Notes under the pieces: generated by a model
Databases searched by the model: none
The model's input: the letters and a program-made list of their open reading frames with translations, nothing else
What the model was told of the DNA's origin: nothing
Origin: Thiodiazotropha sp050291245
GTDB taxonomy: Bacteria > Pseudomonadota > Gammaproteobacteria > Chromatiales > Chromatiaceae
Length of the DNA stretch: 64,000 nucleotides
Direction of reading: 5' to 3'
Assembly: GCA_050291245.1 (NCBI GenBank)
Contig: JBNKJP010000067.1
Location: 1 to 64,000, forward strand
Position numbers and translations under genes: made by a program
In this document: piece by piece, positions 43,961-53,367 of the stretch
Layout of the letters: the number at the start of each line of letters is the position of its first letter
Numbering within the stretch: position 1 is the first letter of the stretch

Positions 43961-46147
43961 TTAGTTCTGTAGTATCTTCTTGCCTTTGATGATGACATCC
44001 TTGCTCGCCTTCATATTGACCTTACCCGAACCCTTCACTGTGATGTTCTTGCCTTCGAGGATGATGGTACCGTCCTTTTTCATAGTGATCGAGGCCTTGC
44101 CAGTCTTGATCACGACCGCGTCACCGGCTTCGATGGAGAGGGTCTTGCCCACCGTGACGTTAAGGTCATCGCCCACCGCCAGATTATCGCTTTTACCCAC
44201 CGATACGGAGCGGGCGTCTCCCACGGTGCAAGCACTGCTCTTGCCGATGGTCACCGACTCGCTGCCGCCAACCTGAGCGGCGCGGGAGGCACCCACGGTT
44301 TCATTCATACCGGCACCGACACTGACCTGGTAGCCGGCGCCAATGCTCAGGGCCTTGGCCGCGCCGATGGTTTCCGTCTTGTTGATCCCCACGGTTTCGC
44401 TTTTGTTACTGCCGATATTGACGCTACGGTTGCTGCCGATCGAGACACTCTCATTGACACCGACGGTCTCGGTGCGATCGACGCCGATGGTGATGGTCTC
44501 GTTATTGCCCACCTCTTCGGTTCGATCGTGACCGATGGTGATGGTCTCGTCATTACCCACGCTTTCCGTGCGGTTGACCCCGACCTGGGTGGTTTCATTG
44601 TTCTCCACCAAATTATCCTGATTCTTCTCCGCGTGGATATAGACTTGCTCCTCGCCTTTTTTGTCCTCAAAGCGGATCTCATTGAAGTTCTCCCCGGATC
44701 CGCCCTTGCTGCTGCGGCTCTTGATGCCGCTCTGGGTCATGTTCGCGGGCAATCCGTAGGGCGGCATCTGATCCGCGTTATAGACCCGGCCGGTGATGAT
44801 CGGACGATCCGGATCCCCTTCCAGGAACTCCACGATCACCTCCTGGCCGATACGTGGAATATGCATCGCCCCCCAGTTCTTGCCGGCCCAGACCTGCGCC
44901 ACCCGGACCCAGCAGGAACTGTTCTCGTCACGAGTGCCGTAGCGATCCCAGTGAAACTGCAGCTTCACCCGGCCATATTCATCGGTATAAATCTCCTCCC
45001 CTGACTTGCCGACCACCACCGCGGTCTGGGGACCCTGCACCATGGGTTTTGGAGTCGTCCGGGCACTGCGGTATTTTTCCTTGCTGTCGGTACAGCGAAA
45101 TTCGCAGGTGAATACCGGCGCTTCTGCAATCTCGGGCACCGATTCGAAGGCGTCGGAATGCAGAAAACAGGTGGTGGCGGTAATCAGATATTCCCGATTC
45201 TGATCGCCACGGGGGTGCTCGATGAGGTTGAACAGCCCCCCGGCGCAGAGTCCCCGGGCATTTGCTTCGCCCTCGAGCACCTCATAGCCGCCCTGAATCT
45301 CTTCGATGCGCTGGCGTGCATAGGAATCCCCGTCTCCGGTCGCTTCATACTCACCGGGATAGTCATAGATCTCATAGTCGGAATGACTGTAGGGACGGGG
45401 CTGAAGCGCGTTCACCAAGAGATCTGATTTCGGTTTCTTGAAATCGTAATCCGTATGCGCGTAACGGCCGGGTTGCACGCTCTTGGTGAATGACCAGCTG
45501 TGGATGTAATCCCGCCAACGAGAACTGCCCGTCTCAGTCGGCGGAACGTAGGGTACGTCACTATAAGCCTCGAGCGGTGCGTGGGAACTGTAGTCGTCAC
45601 AGAGTATCAGGGTGTGTTTTCCCGGGACATGGGTAAAAAAATAGTAGATCCCTTCTTGCTCCATCAGGCGACTGACGAAGTTGAAATCCGTTTCGCGGTA
45701 TTGCACACAGTATTCCCACTCACGGTAGGAACCACTGAGTTTATCCTCGAAGTCAGTGAAGCCGTTGTCCCGAAATACCTCTTTGATGATGTCAGGGACC
45801 TTCTTGTTCTGAAAGATACGGCAGTCCGAGGTACGGGTCAGGAACCACAACCAGGGACTCAGGATGGCGCGATAATGGGCAAAGTAGGCGATATGACCGA
45901 TCTGTGTAAATCGACTGACAAAACCGTTGAAATACCGTTTGCTCCCCTCGACCATATCCACCTCTACGGTCATGGGTTTTCCCAGCAGGTCATCATGACT
46001 GATCGATTCATTGTCACTCAACAGATCCACCGTGAACTCAAACAAACGCCCCTGTTCCTCACGTGCCTCCATACGCAGGATCAAGAGTTCATCCGCTCCC
46101 AAGGGGGTTTTGATCTGTAACTGTCGATTACTTTGTGTAAACGCCAT
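43961..46147 (-). CDS. vgrG: VgrG (TssI) spike protein
   Basis: The 728-aa product has the gp27-like module (QLQIKTPLGADELLILRMEA start), a gp5 OB-fold segment (YGRVKLQFHWDRYG, and WAGKNWGAMHIPRIGQEVIVEF near residue 440) and a long C-terminal beta-helix of short repeats (ETITIGVDRTETVGV, and similar) ending in DUF2345-like Lys-rich repeats. No extra effector domain is evident at the C-terminus. ATG 46147 has AGGAG 7 bases upstream; the longer frame to 46324 lacks family similarity. It is divergent from the main type VI operon. Confidence 0.93.
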   Translation of the reverse strand: MAFTQSNRQLQIKTPLGADELLILRMEAREEQGRLFEFTVDLLSDNESISHDDLLGKPMTVEVDMVEGSKRYFNGFVSRFTQIGHIAYFAHYRAILSPWLWFLTRTSDCRIFQNKKVPDIIKEVFRDNGFTDFEDKLSGSYREWEYCVQYRETDFNFVSRLMEQEGIYYFFTHVPGKHTLILCDDYSSHAPLEAYSDVPYVPPTETGSSRWRDYIHSWSFTKSVQPGRYAHTDYDFKKPKSDLLVNALQPRPYSHSDYEIYDYPGEYEATGDGDSYARQRIEEIQGGYEVLEGEANARGLCAGGLFNLIEHPRGDQNREYLITATTCFLHSDAFESVPEIAEAPVFTCEFRCTDSKEKYRSARTTPKPMVQGPQTAVVVGKSGEEIYTDEYGRVKLQFHWDRYGTRDENSSCWVRVAQVWAGKNWGAMHIPRIGQEVIVEFLEGDPDRPIITGRVYNADQMPPYGLPANMTQSGIKSRSSKGGSGENFNEIRFEDKKGEEQVYIHAEKNQDNLVENNETTQVGVNRTESVGNDETITIGHDRTEEVGNNETITIGVDRTETVGVNESVSIGSNRSVNIGSNKSETVGINKTETIGAAKALSIGAGYQVSVGAGMNETVGASRAAQVGGSESVTIGKSSACTVGDARSVSVGKSDNLAVGDDLNVTVGKTLSIEAGDAVVIKTGKASITMKKDGTIILEGKNITVKGSGKVNMKASKDVIIKGKKILQN

Positions 46148-46387
46148 GCAATGCTCCTGCCCGATTTTGCTAAGCATAGCAAACAAATAAAGCCATGACA
46201 GTGCGCTATGGGATCGATCATTTCCGCTTGAATCCGCCATCCGAGGAGCCACATGCCGACTAATGTGCGGTTTACACCTTGTAAGTCCCGCGAAATCGTC
46301 AAACAATAGGACAAACCCTGGCATGCCTATGCATTCGGGTTTGAAGGGATGGGGTTCAGACGAACAACCTTATAGGAGTCTATTGAC

Positions 46388-47782
46388 GTGGCGGAACGCA
46401 TGACCATGACGTTCGACCTGGGAAAGCCGGGCCAGAGCGTCTCAGCCTCAGGACAGAAACCCCACGTCATCGTGATCATAGGTGATTTTCAGGGTAACGG
46501 TTTTCCTGAAAAGCCCCGCAATGTGGGTAAGCCAAGGCAAGTGGAGATTGAAACCCTGGATGCTCTGATGGCGAAACTGAAACCCTCGATACCCTGTCCC
46601 TGGTCAACGGATACCGCCTCTCCCGTACTGAGTTTCGAGCGGCTCGAACAGTTCCATCCGGACCATCTCATTAACGAACTGCCATCCCCGGACAGTTGGC
46701 CGGTACATACTGGGACGACGCCTGAAACGCCGCCGCAAACGGCGTCTCAATCCAATCCCGCAATTACAGAGGAATCTGATCAGCAGACCCTTTCAAGACT
46801 GCTGGGAAATCAACCCCTGGGAGTGTCATCACCCTCTGGAGGCACATCGGGAAAGACCCGTAGGCAACAAACCCTGATTGACTCAGTGGTGCAAAAACTG
46901 ACCGAGCGGGCATCAACCGACAGCGTATCAGAGCGGCACAATACCCCGACCGAATCCACTCCCCAGATTGCGGGTTCCGCTTTGCGTGGCTTGCTGCATG
47001 AGCCTGCGTTTCAACAACTCGAGTCACGCTGGCGCAGTCTCGATTGGTTGCTGCGCAACAACCCCTTCGAAACGGACTGCCCGGTCTATCTGCTCGATTT
47101 TCCGCCACTCACGACTGACAACACCTTATTAAACGATGATCAATGCAGCAAAGCGCTTGATGCATTGCAGCAACAGCTTGTCCACCTTAATTCATCAGAA
47201 AACCAATTGATTCTGATTTTCGACGAATGGTTTAAACCGGTGCCACAAGACATCCTCCTTCTCGAACAGTTGGCGCGGATCGCGCAACACCTGAGTGCAC
47301 TTATGATCACAGCCGCGGATGTCTCGTTTACAAACATTGAGGCAGATACGCAAACCGGACACTCCTGGGCTGCATTTCGGCAACAGGACAAGGCGGGATA
47401 TATCATGCTGAGTCTTCCAGGGTTGCTATTACGCCTGCCCTATGGACGTCGCTATGACCCGATCGAGCACGCTGAATTTGAAGAGTGGACCGGACCTGAG
47501 AGTCGAGCAAATCTGTTATGGGGCAGCCCCGCCTATGCGTTGTCCCTGATTCTGCTGTGCGAACGAATGGAAGACCGGACTTTTCAAGAACGACGCATCG
47601 ACGATTGGCCCTCCTTCGCCTATCAACAAGACGACGAGACGTTGTTACAACCCGCAACGGAGTCACTCTACTCGGAACAGGACCTGCAGCAACTGCTTTC
47701 AATAGGACTGGTGCCCGGACTGGGCAGTCGTCGTCAGAACAGTGTGCAGTTCCCCTGGTTGCAAACGCTCAAGGGCAATTGA
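46388..47782 (+). CDS. Diverged TssB-TssC fusion, sheath-like type VI protein
   Basis: The 464-aa product has a TssB-like start (KPHVIVIIGDFQGNG, then VEIETLDALMAKLKPSI) and a TssC-like C-terminal part (FQQLESRWRSLDWLLRNNPF; LLLRLPYGRRYDPIEHAEFE). Both segments align in order with the canonical TssB and TssC encoded downstream. A low-complexity Ser/Thr linker of about 100 residues joins them. It lacks the long C-terminal TssC region. The GTG start at 46388 follows TAGGAG. It may be a sheath-associated regulator or baseplate component; function is not known. Confidence 0.75.
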   Translation: MAERMTMTFDLGKPGQSVSASGQKPHVIVIIGDFQGNGFPEKPRNVGKPRQVEIETLDALMAKLKPSIPCPWSTDTASPVLSFERLEQFHPDHLINELPSPDSWPVHTGTTPETPPQTASQSNPAITEESDQQTLSRLLGNQPLGVSSPSGGTSGKTRRQQTLIDSVVQKLTERASTDSVSERHNTPTESTPQIAGSALRGLLHEPAFQQLESRWRSLDWLLRNNPFETDCPVYLLDFPPLTTDNTLLNDDQCSKALDALQQQLVHLNSSENQLILIFDEWFKPVPQDILLLEQLARIAQHLSALMITAADVSFTNIEADTQTGHSWAAFRQQDKAGYIMLSLPGLLLRLPYGRRYDPIEHAEFEEWTGPESRANLLWGSPAYALSLILLCERMEDRTFQERRIDDWPSFAYQQDDETLLQPATESLYSEQDLQQLLSIGLVPGLGSRRQNSVQFPWLQTLKGN

Positions 47783-47964
47783 TCGGAGCGCTCAAAGTAT
47801 CTGTTTATAAACAAATCTGTCGGTATTTTTTCACTTTAACTATCAGGCTTTTGATGTAGTATCAGCTATAAGGGTTTGGCGTTTTATGCTAAACCTATTC
47901 CAGGATAACGGAGCGGATCAGCATCACCGATCAGGCTCAGACAATCCGAGGATTTGGAAACGTA
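47783..47964. other. Leader between sheath-like gene and tssA
   Basis: AT-rich stretch that may hold a promoter for tssA-tssC. An overlapping 67-codon frame at 47886-48089 is not supported. Confidence 0.3.
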
Positions 47965-48039
47965 TTGGACAACAGGGTGCGCAGATTGAATCCGGCATCG
48001 GATTCCAGGCAACACCCAAGCGAATCGGGGGATACGGGT

Positions 48040-49068
48040 TTGACAGGCATCATCGACATCGATCAACTGCTGAGCAGCGTTTCCGATGAAGCGCCTTCCG
48101 GTCCCGACATGGAGTACGATCCCCTGTTTGGAGAAATGGAACGGGCGGCAGCCTCGAAAGAGGAACAGCAGTATGGTGATACCATCATCCCGGCCGAGGA
48201 GCCTGACTGGAAGGCGCTGAAAAACAAGTCTCTCGAGATACTCGCCCAAAGCAAGGATCTGCGAGCCGCGATCTATCTCACCCGAGCGCTGATCCATACC
48301 GATGGCTTTGCCGGACTCTGCGATGGCTTGAGCCTGCTCAAGGAGCTGTTGGTCGCCTACTGGGACAGCATCCATCCGCAACTCGATCCGGACGATAACA
48401 ACGATCCCACCCTGCGTATCAATACCTTGATCAACCTGTGCGACCCTACGGACTTTCTCGCCGCTGTCAATCGGGTGCCGGTGGTTGCCTCGAATGTAAT
48501 AGGACAGTTCAGTTTCCGGGATCTGCAGATCGCTGACGGCATGATCGAACGCTCGGACAGCGACACCAAAGAGCTCAGTAGTGATTTGATCGACGCCGCG
48601 TTCCGCGAAGTCGGCGATGCGCAGAATCAGGAAACCCTGAAGCAGATTAACGCCGCATCCCAATGTGTCACCGACATAGAAACGCACCTCAACCAGCAGG
48701 TGGGTATCGATCAATCCCCGGACCTGAGCGCCCTGTCCAACCTGTTGAATCAGATCGCCCAGGAGACATCCCGGCGCAGCGGTGTCGGCACCGTTGCCGC
48801 AGACACCCCGGAGGGAACCCCGATGGGGGTGGACACCACGGCATCAGTGGAAGCCGTCTCCGGTGCGATCAACAGCCGAGAGGATGTGGTGCGAATGCTC
48901 GAGCGTATCAACGAGTACTACACTAAGAACGAACCTTCCAGTCCGGTTCCGCTTCTGCTGGATCGAGCCAAACGGCTGGTGAAGATGGATTTTCATGAAA
49001 TCGTCCAGGATCTGGCACCGAGCGGCATGTCCTACTTTGATTTCCTGTGGAAGCCGGAAGATCGTTAA
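48040..49068 (+). CDS. tssA: TssA, type VI baseplate/sheath capping protein
   Basis: The product has the ImpA/TssA N-terminal domain (IIDIDQLLSSVSDEAPSGPD, and ALIHTDGFAGLCDGLSLLKE, AYWDSIHPQLDPDDNND). A short C-terminal region ends SGMSYFDFLWKPEDR. No ATG stands at the expected start. TTG 48040 places LTGIIDIDQ correctly and has a GGGGG stretch upstream; TTG 47965 and GTG 47977 are in-frame alternatives. Length from 48040 is 342 aa. Confidence 0.88.
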   Translation: MTGIIDIDQLLSSVSDEAPSGPDMEYDPLFGEMERAAASKEEQQYGDTIIPAEEPDWKALKNKSLEILAQSKDLRAAIYLTRALIHTDGFAGLCDGLSLLKELLVAYWDSIHPQLDPDDNNDPTLRINTLINLCDPTDFLAAVNRVPVVASNVIGQFSFRDLQIADGMIERSDSDTKELSSDLIDAAFREVGDAQNQETLKQINAASQCVTDIETHLNQQVGIDQSPDLSALSNLLNQIAQETSRRSGVGTVAADTPEGTPMGVDTTASVEAVSGAINSREDVVRMLERINEYYTKNEPSSPVPLLLDRAKRLVKMDFHEIVQDLAPSGMSYFDFLWKPEDR

Positions 49069-49137
49069 GCATCGTGTCGAATATAACAAACAACCATACC
49101 TAGAATAGTGGTATCGAGAAACCAAGAGAGGTAGACC

Positions 49138-49668
49138 GTGGCAAAAGAGAGCAGCCAAAAATTCGTAGCCCGAAATCGGGCGCCCCGCGTCCAGATCGAA
49201 TATGACGTAGAACTCTACGGGGCCGAAAAGATGATCCAGCTACCCTTTATCATGGGGGTGATGGCGGATCTCTCCGGCAAGCCGGAAGACCCCCTGGCAC
49301 CGGTAGCGGACCGCAAGATGCTGGAAATCGATGTGGACAATTTCGATGAACGCCTCAAGGCCACGAAACCCCGGGTGGCGTTTCGGGTGCCGAACACCCT
49401 GACCGGTGAAGGCAACATCAATGTGGACATCAGTTTCGAAAACATGGATGACTTCTCCCCCGCCGCGATCGCCAAGAAGGTCGGTGCCCTGCGCCAACTG
49501 CTCGACGCCCGCACCCAACTCGCCAACCTGTTGACCTATATGGACGGCAAGTCCGGCGCGGAAGAGCTGATCGCCAAGGCCATCAACGATCCGACCTTGC
49601 TGCAATCCCTGGCCTCCGCGGCCAAACCCGATGACGCATCGTCCGAAGAGTCCAGTTCCGAGGAGTAA
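49138..49668 (+). CDS. tssB: TssB, contractile sheath small subunit
   Basis: The 176-aa product contains the family core QLPFIMGVMADLSGKPEDPL and EIDVDNFDERLKATKPRVAF. The GTG start at 49138 follows GAGAGG. It assembles with TssC into the sheath around the Hcp tube. Confidence 0.96.
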   Translation: MAKESSQKFVARNRAPRVQIEYDVELYGAEKMIQLPFIMGVMADLSGKPEDPLAPVADRKMLEIDVDNFDERLKATKPRVAFRVPNTLTGEGNINVDISFENMDDFSPAAIAKKVGALRQLLDARTQLANLLTYMDGKSGAEELIAKAINDPTLLQSLASAAKPDDASSEESSSEE

Positions 49669-49671
49669 CCC

Positions 49672-51171
49672 ATGGCTGAAACTGAAAACCAACAAGCTGC
49701 CGCCGGCGAGTCCGTCACCCATGTGGCGCCCGATGAATTTTCGGCGCTGCTTCAGCAGGAATTCAAACCCAAGACCGAGCGGACCAAGGAAGCCGTTTCC
49801 AGTGCCGTGCAGACCCTGGCGGAACTGGTCCTGAAGGAGTCCAGCACGATCACCGACGATGCGGTGGAAACCATCGAGGGGATCATTGCCGAGATCGACC
49901 GCAAGCTCACCGAACAGATCAATCTGATCCTGCATCACGAGGATTTCCAACGCCTTGAAGGCACCTGGCGGGGCCTGCACTATCTGGTGAACAACACCGA
50001 GACCGACGAGACGCTGAAGATCCGGGTGATGAACATCACCAAAAAGGAACTGGGCAAGACCCTGAAGAAATTCAAGGGTACCGCCTGGGATCAAAGCCCC
50101 ATCTTCAAGAAGGTCTATGAAGAGGAGTACGGCCAGTTCGGCGGCGAACCCTACGGCTGCCTGGTCGGTGACTACCATTTCGATAATTCACCGATGGATG
50201 TGGAGCTGCTCACCGGTATGTCGCAGGTCGCCGCTGCCGCCCACGCCCCGTTCATCGCTGGCGCCGCCCCTACGGTCATGCAGATGGACAGTTGGCAGGA
50301 ACTGGCCAACCCCCGTGACCTGACCAAGATCTTCCAGACCCCGGAATACGCGGCCTGGCGCTCCCTGCGTGAATCCGAGGATTCCCGTTACATCGGTCTG
50401 GCCATGCCCCGCTTCCTCTCACGCCTGCCCTACGGGGCCAAGACCGACCCGGTGGAGGAGTTCGATTTCGAAGAGGACACCGAAGGCGCCCAGCACGACA
50501 AGTACACCTGGTCCAACTCCGCCTTCGCGATGGCGGTAAACATCAACCGGGCCTTTAAACTGTATGGCTGGACCACCCGGATTCGCGGTGTCGAGTCGGG
50601 GGGTGCGGTGGAGAGCCTGCCGACCCACACCTTTCCAACCGACGACGGTGGCGTGGACATGAAGTGTCCCACCGAAATCGCCATCTCCGATCGGCGTGAG
50701 GCCGAGTTGGCGAAGAACGGGTTCATGCCGCTGCTGCATCGCAAGAACTCCGATTTCGCTGCTTTTATCGGGGCCCAGTCGCTGCAAAAACCGTCGGAGT
50801 ACGACGACCCAGATGCTACGGCCAACGCCAATCTGGCCGCCCGTCTGCCCTATCTGTTTGCCAGTTGCCGTTTCGCTCACTACCTGAAGTGCATCGTTCG
50901 CGACAAGATCGGTTCCTTCAAGGAACGTGACGATATGGAGAAGTGGCTGAACAAGTGGATTCAGAAGTACGTCGAGCCTAGTCCGGGTACGGCTTCTGAA
51001 GAAGATAAGGCACGTAAACCCCTGGCCGCGGCCGAGGTGGTGGTGTCTGAAGTGGAAGGAAACCCGGGCTACTACACGTCAAAATTTTTCCTTCGCCCAC
51101 ATTATCAGTTGGAAGGATTGACGGTATCCCTGCGTCTGGTATCCAAGTTGCCGTCGGAAAAAACGGCCTGA
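49672..51171 (+). CDS. tssC: TssC, contractile sheath large subunit
   Basis: The 499-aa product is a full-length TssC: FQRLEGTWRGLHYLVNNTET near residue 92, YGCLVGDYHFDN, and PRFLSRLPYGAKTDPVEEF. It starts 3 bp after tssB. Confidence 0.97.
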   Translation: MAETENQQAAAGESVTHVAPDEFSALLQQEFKPKTERTKEAVSSAVQTLAELVLKESSTITDDAVETIEGIIAEIDRKLTEQINLILHHEDFQRLEGTWRGLHYLVNNTETDETLKIRVMNITKKELGKTLKKFKGTAWDQSPIFKKVYEEEYGQFGGEPYGCLVGDYHFDNSPMDVELLTGMSQVAAAAHAPFIAGAAPTVMQMDSWQELANPRDLTKIFQTPEYAAWRSLRESEDSRYIGLAMPRFLSRLPYGAKTDPVEEFDFEEDTEGAQHDKYTWSNSAFAMAVNINRAFKLYGWTTRIRGVESGGAVESLPTHTFPTDDGGVDMKCPTEIAISDRREAELAKNGFMPLLHRKNSDFAAFIGAQSLQKPSEYDDPDATANANLAARLPYLFASCRFAHYLKCIVRDKIGSFKERDDMEKWLNKWIQKYVEPSPGTASEEDKARKPLAAAEVVVSEVEGNPGYYTSKFFLRPHYQLEGLTVSLRLVSKLPSEKTA

Positions 51172-51212
51172 TGCCCGACATCTCATCTCATCTTTATTTG
51201 GAGGATTGAACA

Positions 51213-51701
51213 ATGGCAGTTGACATTTTTATGAAAATCGAAGGCGCCGACGGTGAGAGTACCGACGACAAACACCAAAAATGGTGTGAACTCGTCAGTT
51301 TCAGTCACGGTGTCTCCCAACCCGTATCCGGCGCCAGTGGCACTGGCGGCCGAACCGGCGGACGAGCCAATTTCGAACCCTTTGTTGGGATTAAGGAGAT
51401 CGACAACGCTACACCGGACCTGAACATCAAGTGCGCCAAGGGTGAACACATCCCGAAGGTCGAGGTAGAACTCTGCCTGGCTACCGGGGACAAGCACACC
51501 TTCATGAAGTACACCCTGGAAGACGTCATCGTCTCCTCGGTGACACCTGGAGGCAGCACGAGTGACGAATCCAAGCCGTATGAAACCGTGGCCTTCGCCT
51601 ACGGCAAGATCAAATGGGAATACACCCCCATCGATCACACCGGCAAACCGGGTTCGACCACCGATCGCACCTGGAGTCTGGAAAAGAACAAACAGGAATA
51701 G
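51213..51701 (+). CDS. hcp: Hcp (TssD), tube protein
   Basis: The 162-aa product is an Hcp1-family tube protein (VDIFMKIEGADGESTDDKHQ, ending YGKIKWEYTPIDH). The ATG follows GGAGG. A strong hairpin with a T-run lies 22 bp after the stop, which would yield an abundant short hcp transcript. Confidence 0.96.
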   Translation: MAVDIFMKIEGADGESTDDKHQKWCELVSFSHGVSQPVSGASGTGGRTGGRANFEPFVGIKEIDNATPDLNIKCAKGEHIPKVEVELCLATGDKHTFMKYTLEDVIVSSVTPGGSTSDESKPYETVAFAYGKIKWEYTPIDHTGKPGSTTDRTWSLEKNKQE

Positions 51702-51723
51702 TTGCATCGCTTCTCTGTAGAGA

Positions 51724-51768
51724 CCGGCCTGCCCTCCGCCAGTTTGGCGACAGGGCAGGCCGGGTTTT
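51724..51768 (+). terminator. Rho-independent terminator after hcp
   Basis: CCGGCCTGCCCT (51724-51735) pairs perfectly with AGGGCAGGCCGG (51752-51763), and GTTTTG follows. The loop contains a smaller ccgcc/ggcg stem. Confidence 0.75.
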
Positions 51769-51941
51769 GTGCGTTCTCCCGGTCGATGGGCGTCGACAGG
51801 CTGGGGCCGCGCAAGCCGGACGCTTGCCGACTCCGCCAGACACAGGATGATGAGATCCGTCGACGAAACGGCAGGGGTACGTGAAGTACCGGGAGACCCG
51901 CAGAACCGTTAAACTGTTCAATCCTCGAATCGGATCCGGAC

Positions 51942-51970
51942 GCCTGTCGGGCCATTGAGACCCGACAGGC
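51942..51970 (+). other. Perfect hairpin in the tagJ leader
   Basis: GCCTGTCGGG pairs with CCCGACAGGC across 9 bases, 30 bp before the tagJ start, without a T-run. It may be a leader structure or processing site. Confidence 0.5.
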
Positions 51971-52000
51971 ATTCCGGCCCCGACAACCCGGCAGAGACGA

Positions 52001-52810
52001 ATGCAAGCGGAAAAACTATTACAACAAGGTGAACTGGAAGCGGCTCTGGATGCCTTGCAACAAACTATCCGTAAAGAACCCGCGAATGCCAAATGGCGGG
52101 TGTTCCTGTTTCAATTGCTGTGTATCACCGGTGACTGGGAACGGGCGCTGAAACAACTCCAGGTATCCGCGGACCTGGACTCCCTCGGCATCCCGATGGC
52201 CCAAACCTACCGTGAGGCAATCCGTTGCGAACTGTTCCGCAGGGAGGTGTTCGACGGACTGCGCTCCCCGCTGATTTTCGGCGATCCGCCCCAGTGGGTG
52301 GCGTTACTTCTCGAAGCGTTGAAACTCACCGCCCAAGGGGAAGTCGCCCAGGCGGATCAGTTACGCCAGCAGGCCTTCGATCAGGCGCCCACCACCCCGG
52401 GACAGATCGACGGTCAGGCGTTTGAATGGATTGCCGATGCCGATTCCCGGATCGGTCCGGTACTGGAGGCCATCGTCAATGGCCGCTACTACTGGATTCC
52501 GGTGCAGCGTCTCAAGCAGATGACCATCGATGCCCCGGAGGATCTGCGGGATCTGGTCTGGGTGCCCGCCCACCTGACGTTTGCAAACGAAGGTGAAGTG
52601 GTGGCCCTGTTGCCCGCCCGCTATCCCGGTACCGAAGCGACCCAGGACAATACCCTGAAACTCTCGAGAAAGACCGAGTGGCAGCATCACCACGAAGACC
52701 TGTACACCGGACTCGGACAACGTATGCTGACAACCGATCAAGACGAGTACCCGCTGCTGGGAGTCCGCCAGATCCAGTTCCAGAGCGAGGCGGACGCAGA
52801 GGCGAAATGA
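52001..52810 (+). CDS. tagJ: TagJ (ImpE), type VI accessory protein
   Basis: The 269-aa product starts with TPR-like helices (AEKLLQQGELEAALDALQQT) and matches the ImpE/TagJ family throughout (ADSRIGPVLEAIVNGRYYWI). In other systems TagJ binds TssB and modulates sheath recycling. A 299-bp gap with two hairpins separates it from hcp. Confidence 0.9.
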   Translation: MQAEKLLQQGELEAALDALQQTIRKEPANAKWRVFLFQLLCITGDWERALKQLQVSADLDSLGIPMAQTYREAIRCELFRREVFDGLRSPLIFGDPPQWVALLLEALKLTAQGEVAQADQLRQQAFDQAPTTPGQIDGQAFEWIADADSRIGPVLEAIVNGRYYWIPVQRLKQMTIDAPEDLRDLVWVPAHLTFANEGEVVALLPARYPGTEATQDNTLKLSRKTEWQHHHEDLYTGLGQRMLTTDQDEYPLLGVRQIQFQSEADAEAK

Positions 52811-52844
52811 GATCATCGAAACCGCCCTACCCAATGGAGAGCCT

Positions 52845-53363
52845 GTGCCCTTGAAGGCTACGAAAAATCAGCATTTGCAACCCTCCCTGCTCGACCGTCT
52901 GACCGATGAAGAGCCGGAGAAAAGCAAGGAGTCCCAGGACAAACGCGTGATGTCCATGCGCCGCTTACGCCAGTCGGTGCTGCGGGATCTGGCCTGGCTG
53001 CTCAATACCACCAACCTGGCCACCACCGAGGATCTGGAACCCTACCCCGAGGTCGCCCGTTCGGTGCTCAATTTCGGCATCCGCGAGCTTTCGGGACACC
53101 TGGTCTCGGGTATGGACCTGAATCAGCTGGAACGCATGGTGCGCCAGGCGGTGCAGGAGTTCGAGCCACGCATCCTGCCTAACTCGGTGCGGGTCCGCTC
53201 CGTACGGGACAGCGCCAAGGAGAGCCATAACCGGCTCATGTTCGAGATTGAAGGCCAGCTCTGGGCCGTACCTACACCGACCCACATGCTGATCAAGACC
53301 CAAATCGATTTCGAAGAGGGGGGCGTGAGCATCTCCGACGCCTTCGGCGCGGGTCGGGAGTAG
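52845..53363 (+). CDS. tssE: TssE, gp25-like baseplate protein
   Basis: The 172-aa product has a gp25-like core (RQSVLRDLAWLLNTTNLAT, SVLNFGIRELSG, and EIEGQLWAVPTP). The start is GTG at 52845. It is 34 bp after tagJ and 4 bp before tssF. Confidence 0.93.
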   Translation: MPLKATKNQHLQPSLLDRLTDEEPEKSKESQDKRVMSMRRLRQSVLRDLAWLLNTTNLATTEDLEPYPEVARSVLNFGIRELSGHLVSGMDLNQLERMVRQAVQEFEPRILPNSVRVRSVRDSAKESHNRLMFEIEGQLWAVPTPTHMLIKTQIDFEEGGVSISDAFGAGRE

Positions 53364-53367
53364 CCCG

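Noticed and set aside
43980..44531. Long plus-strand frames rich in Leu, Pro and Thr opposite vgrG
   Set aside because: They are antisense shadows of the repetitive VgrG beta-helix coding sequence.
46319..46335. Sigma-54-like sequence ctggcatgcctatgcat before the main type VI operon
   Set aside because: The GG-to-GC distance is 11 instead of 12, which sigma-54 does not tolerate well.
47886..48089. 67-codon frame starting MLNLFQDNG before tssA
   Set aside because: It runs into the tssA N-terminal domain in another frame and has no recognisable feature.
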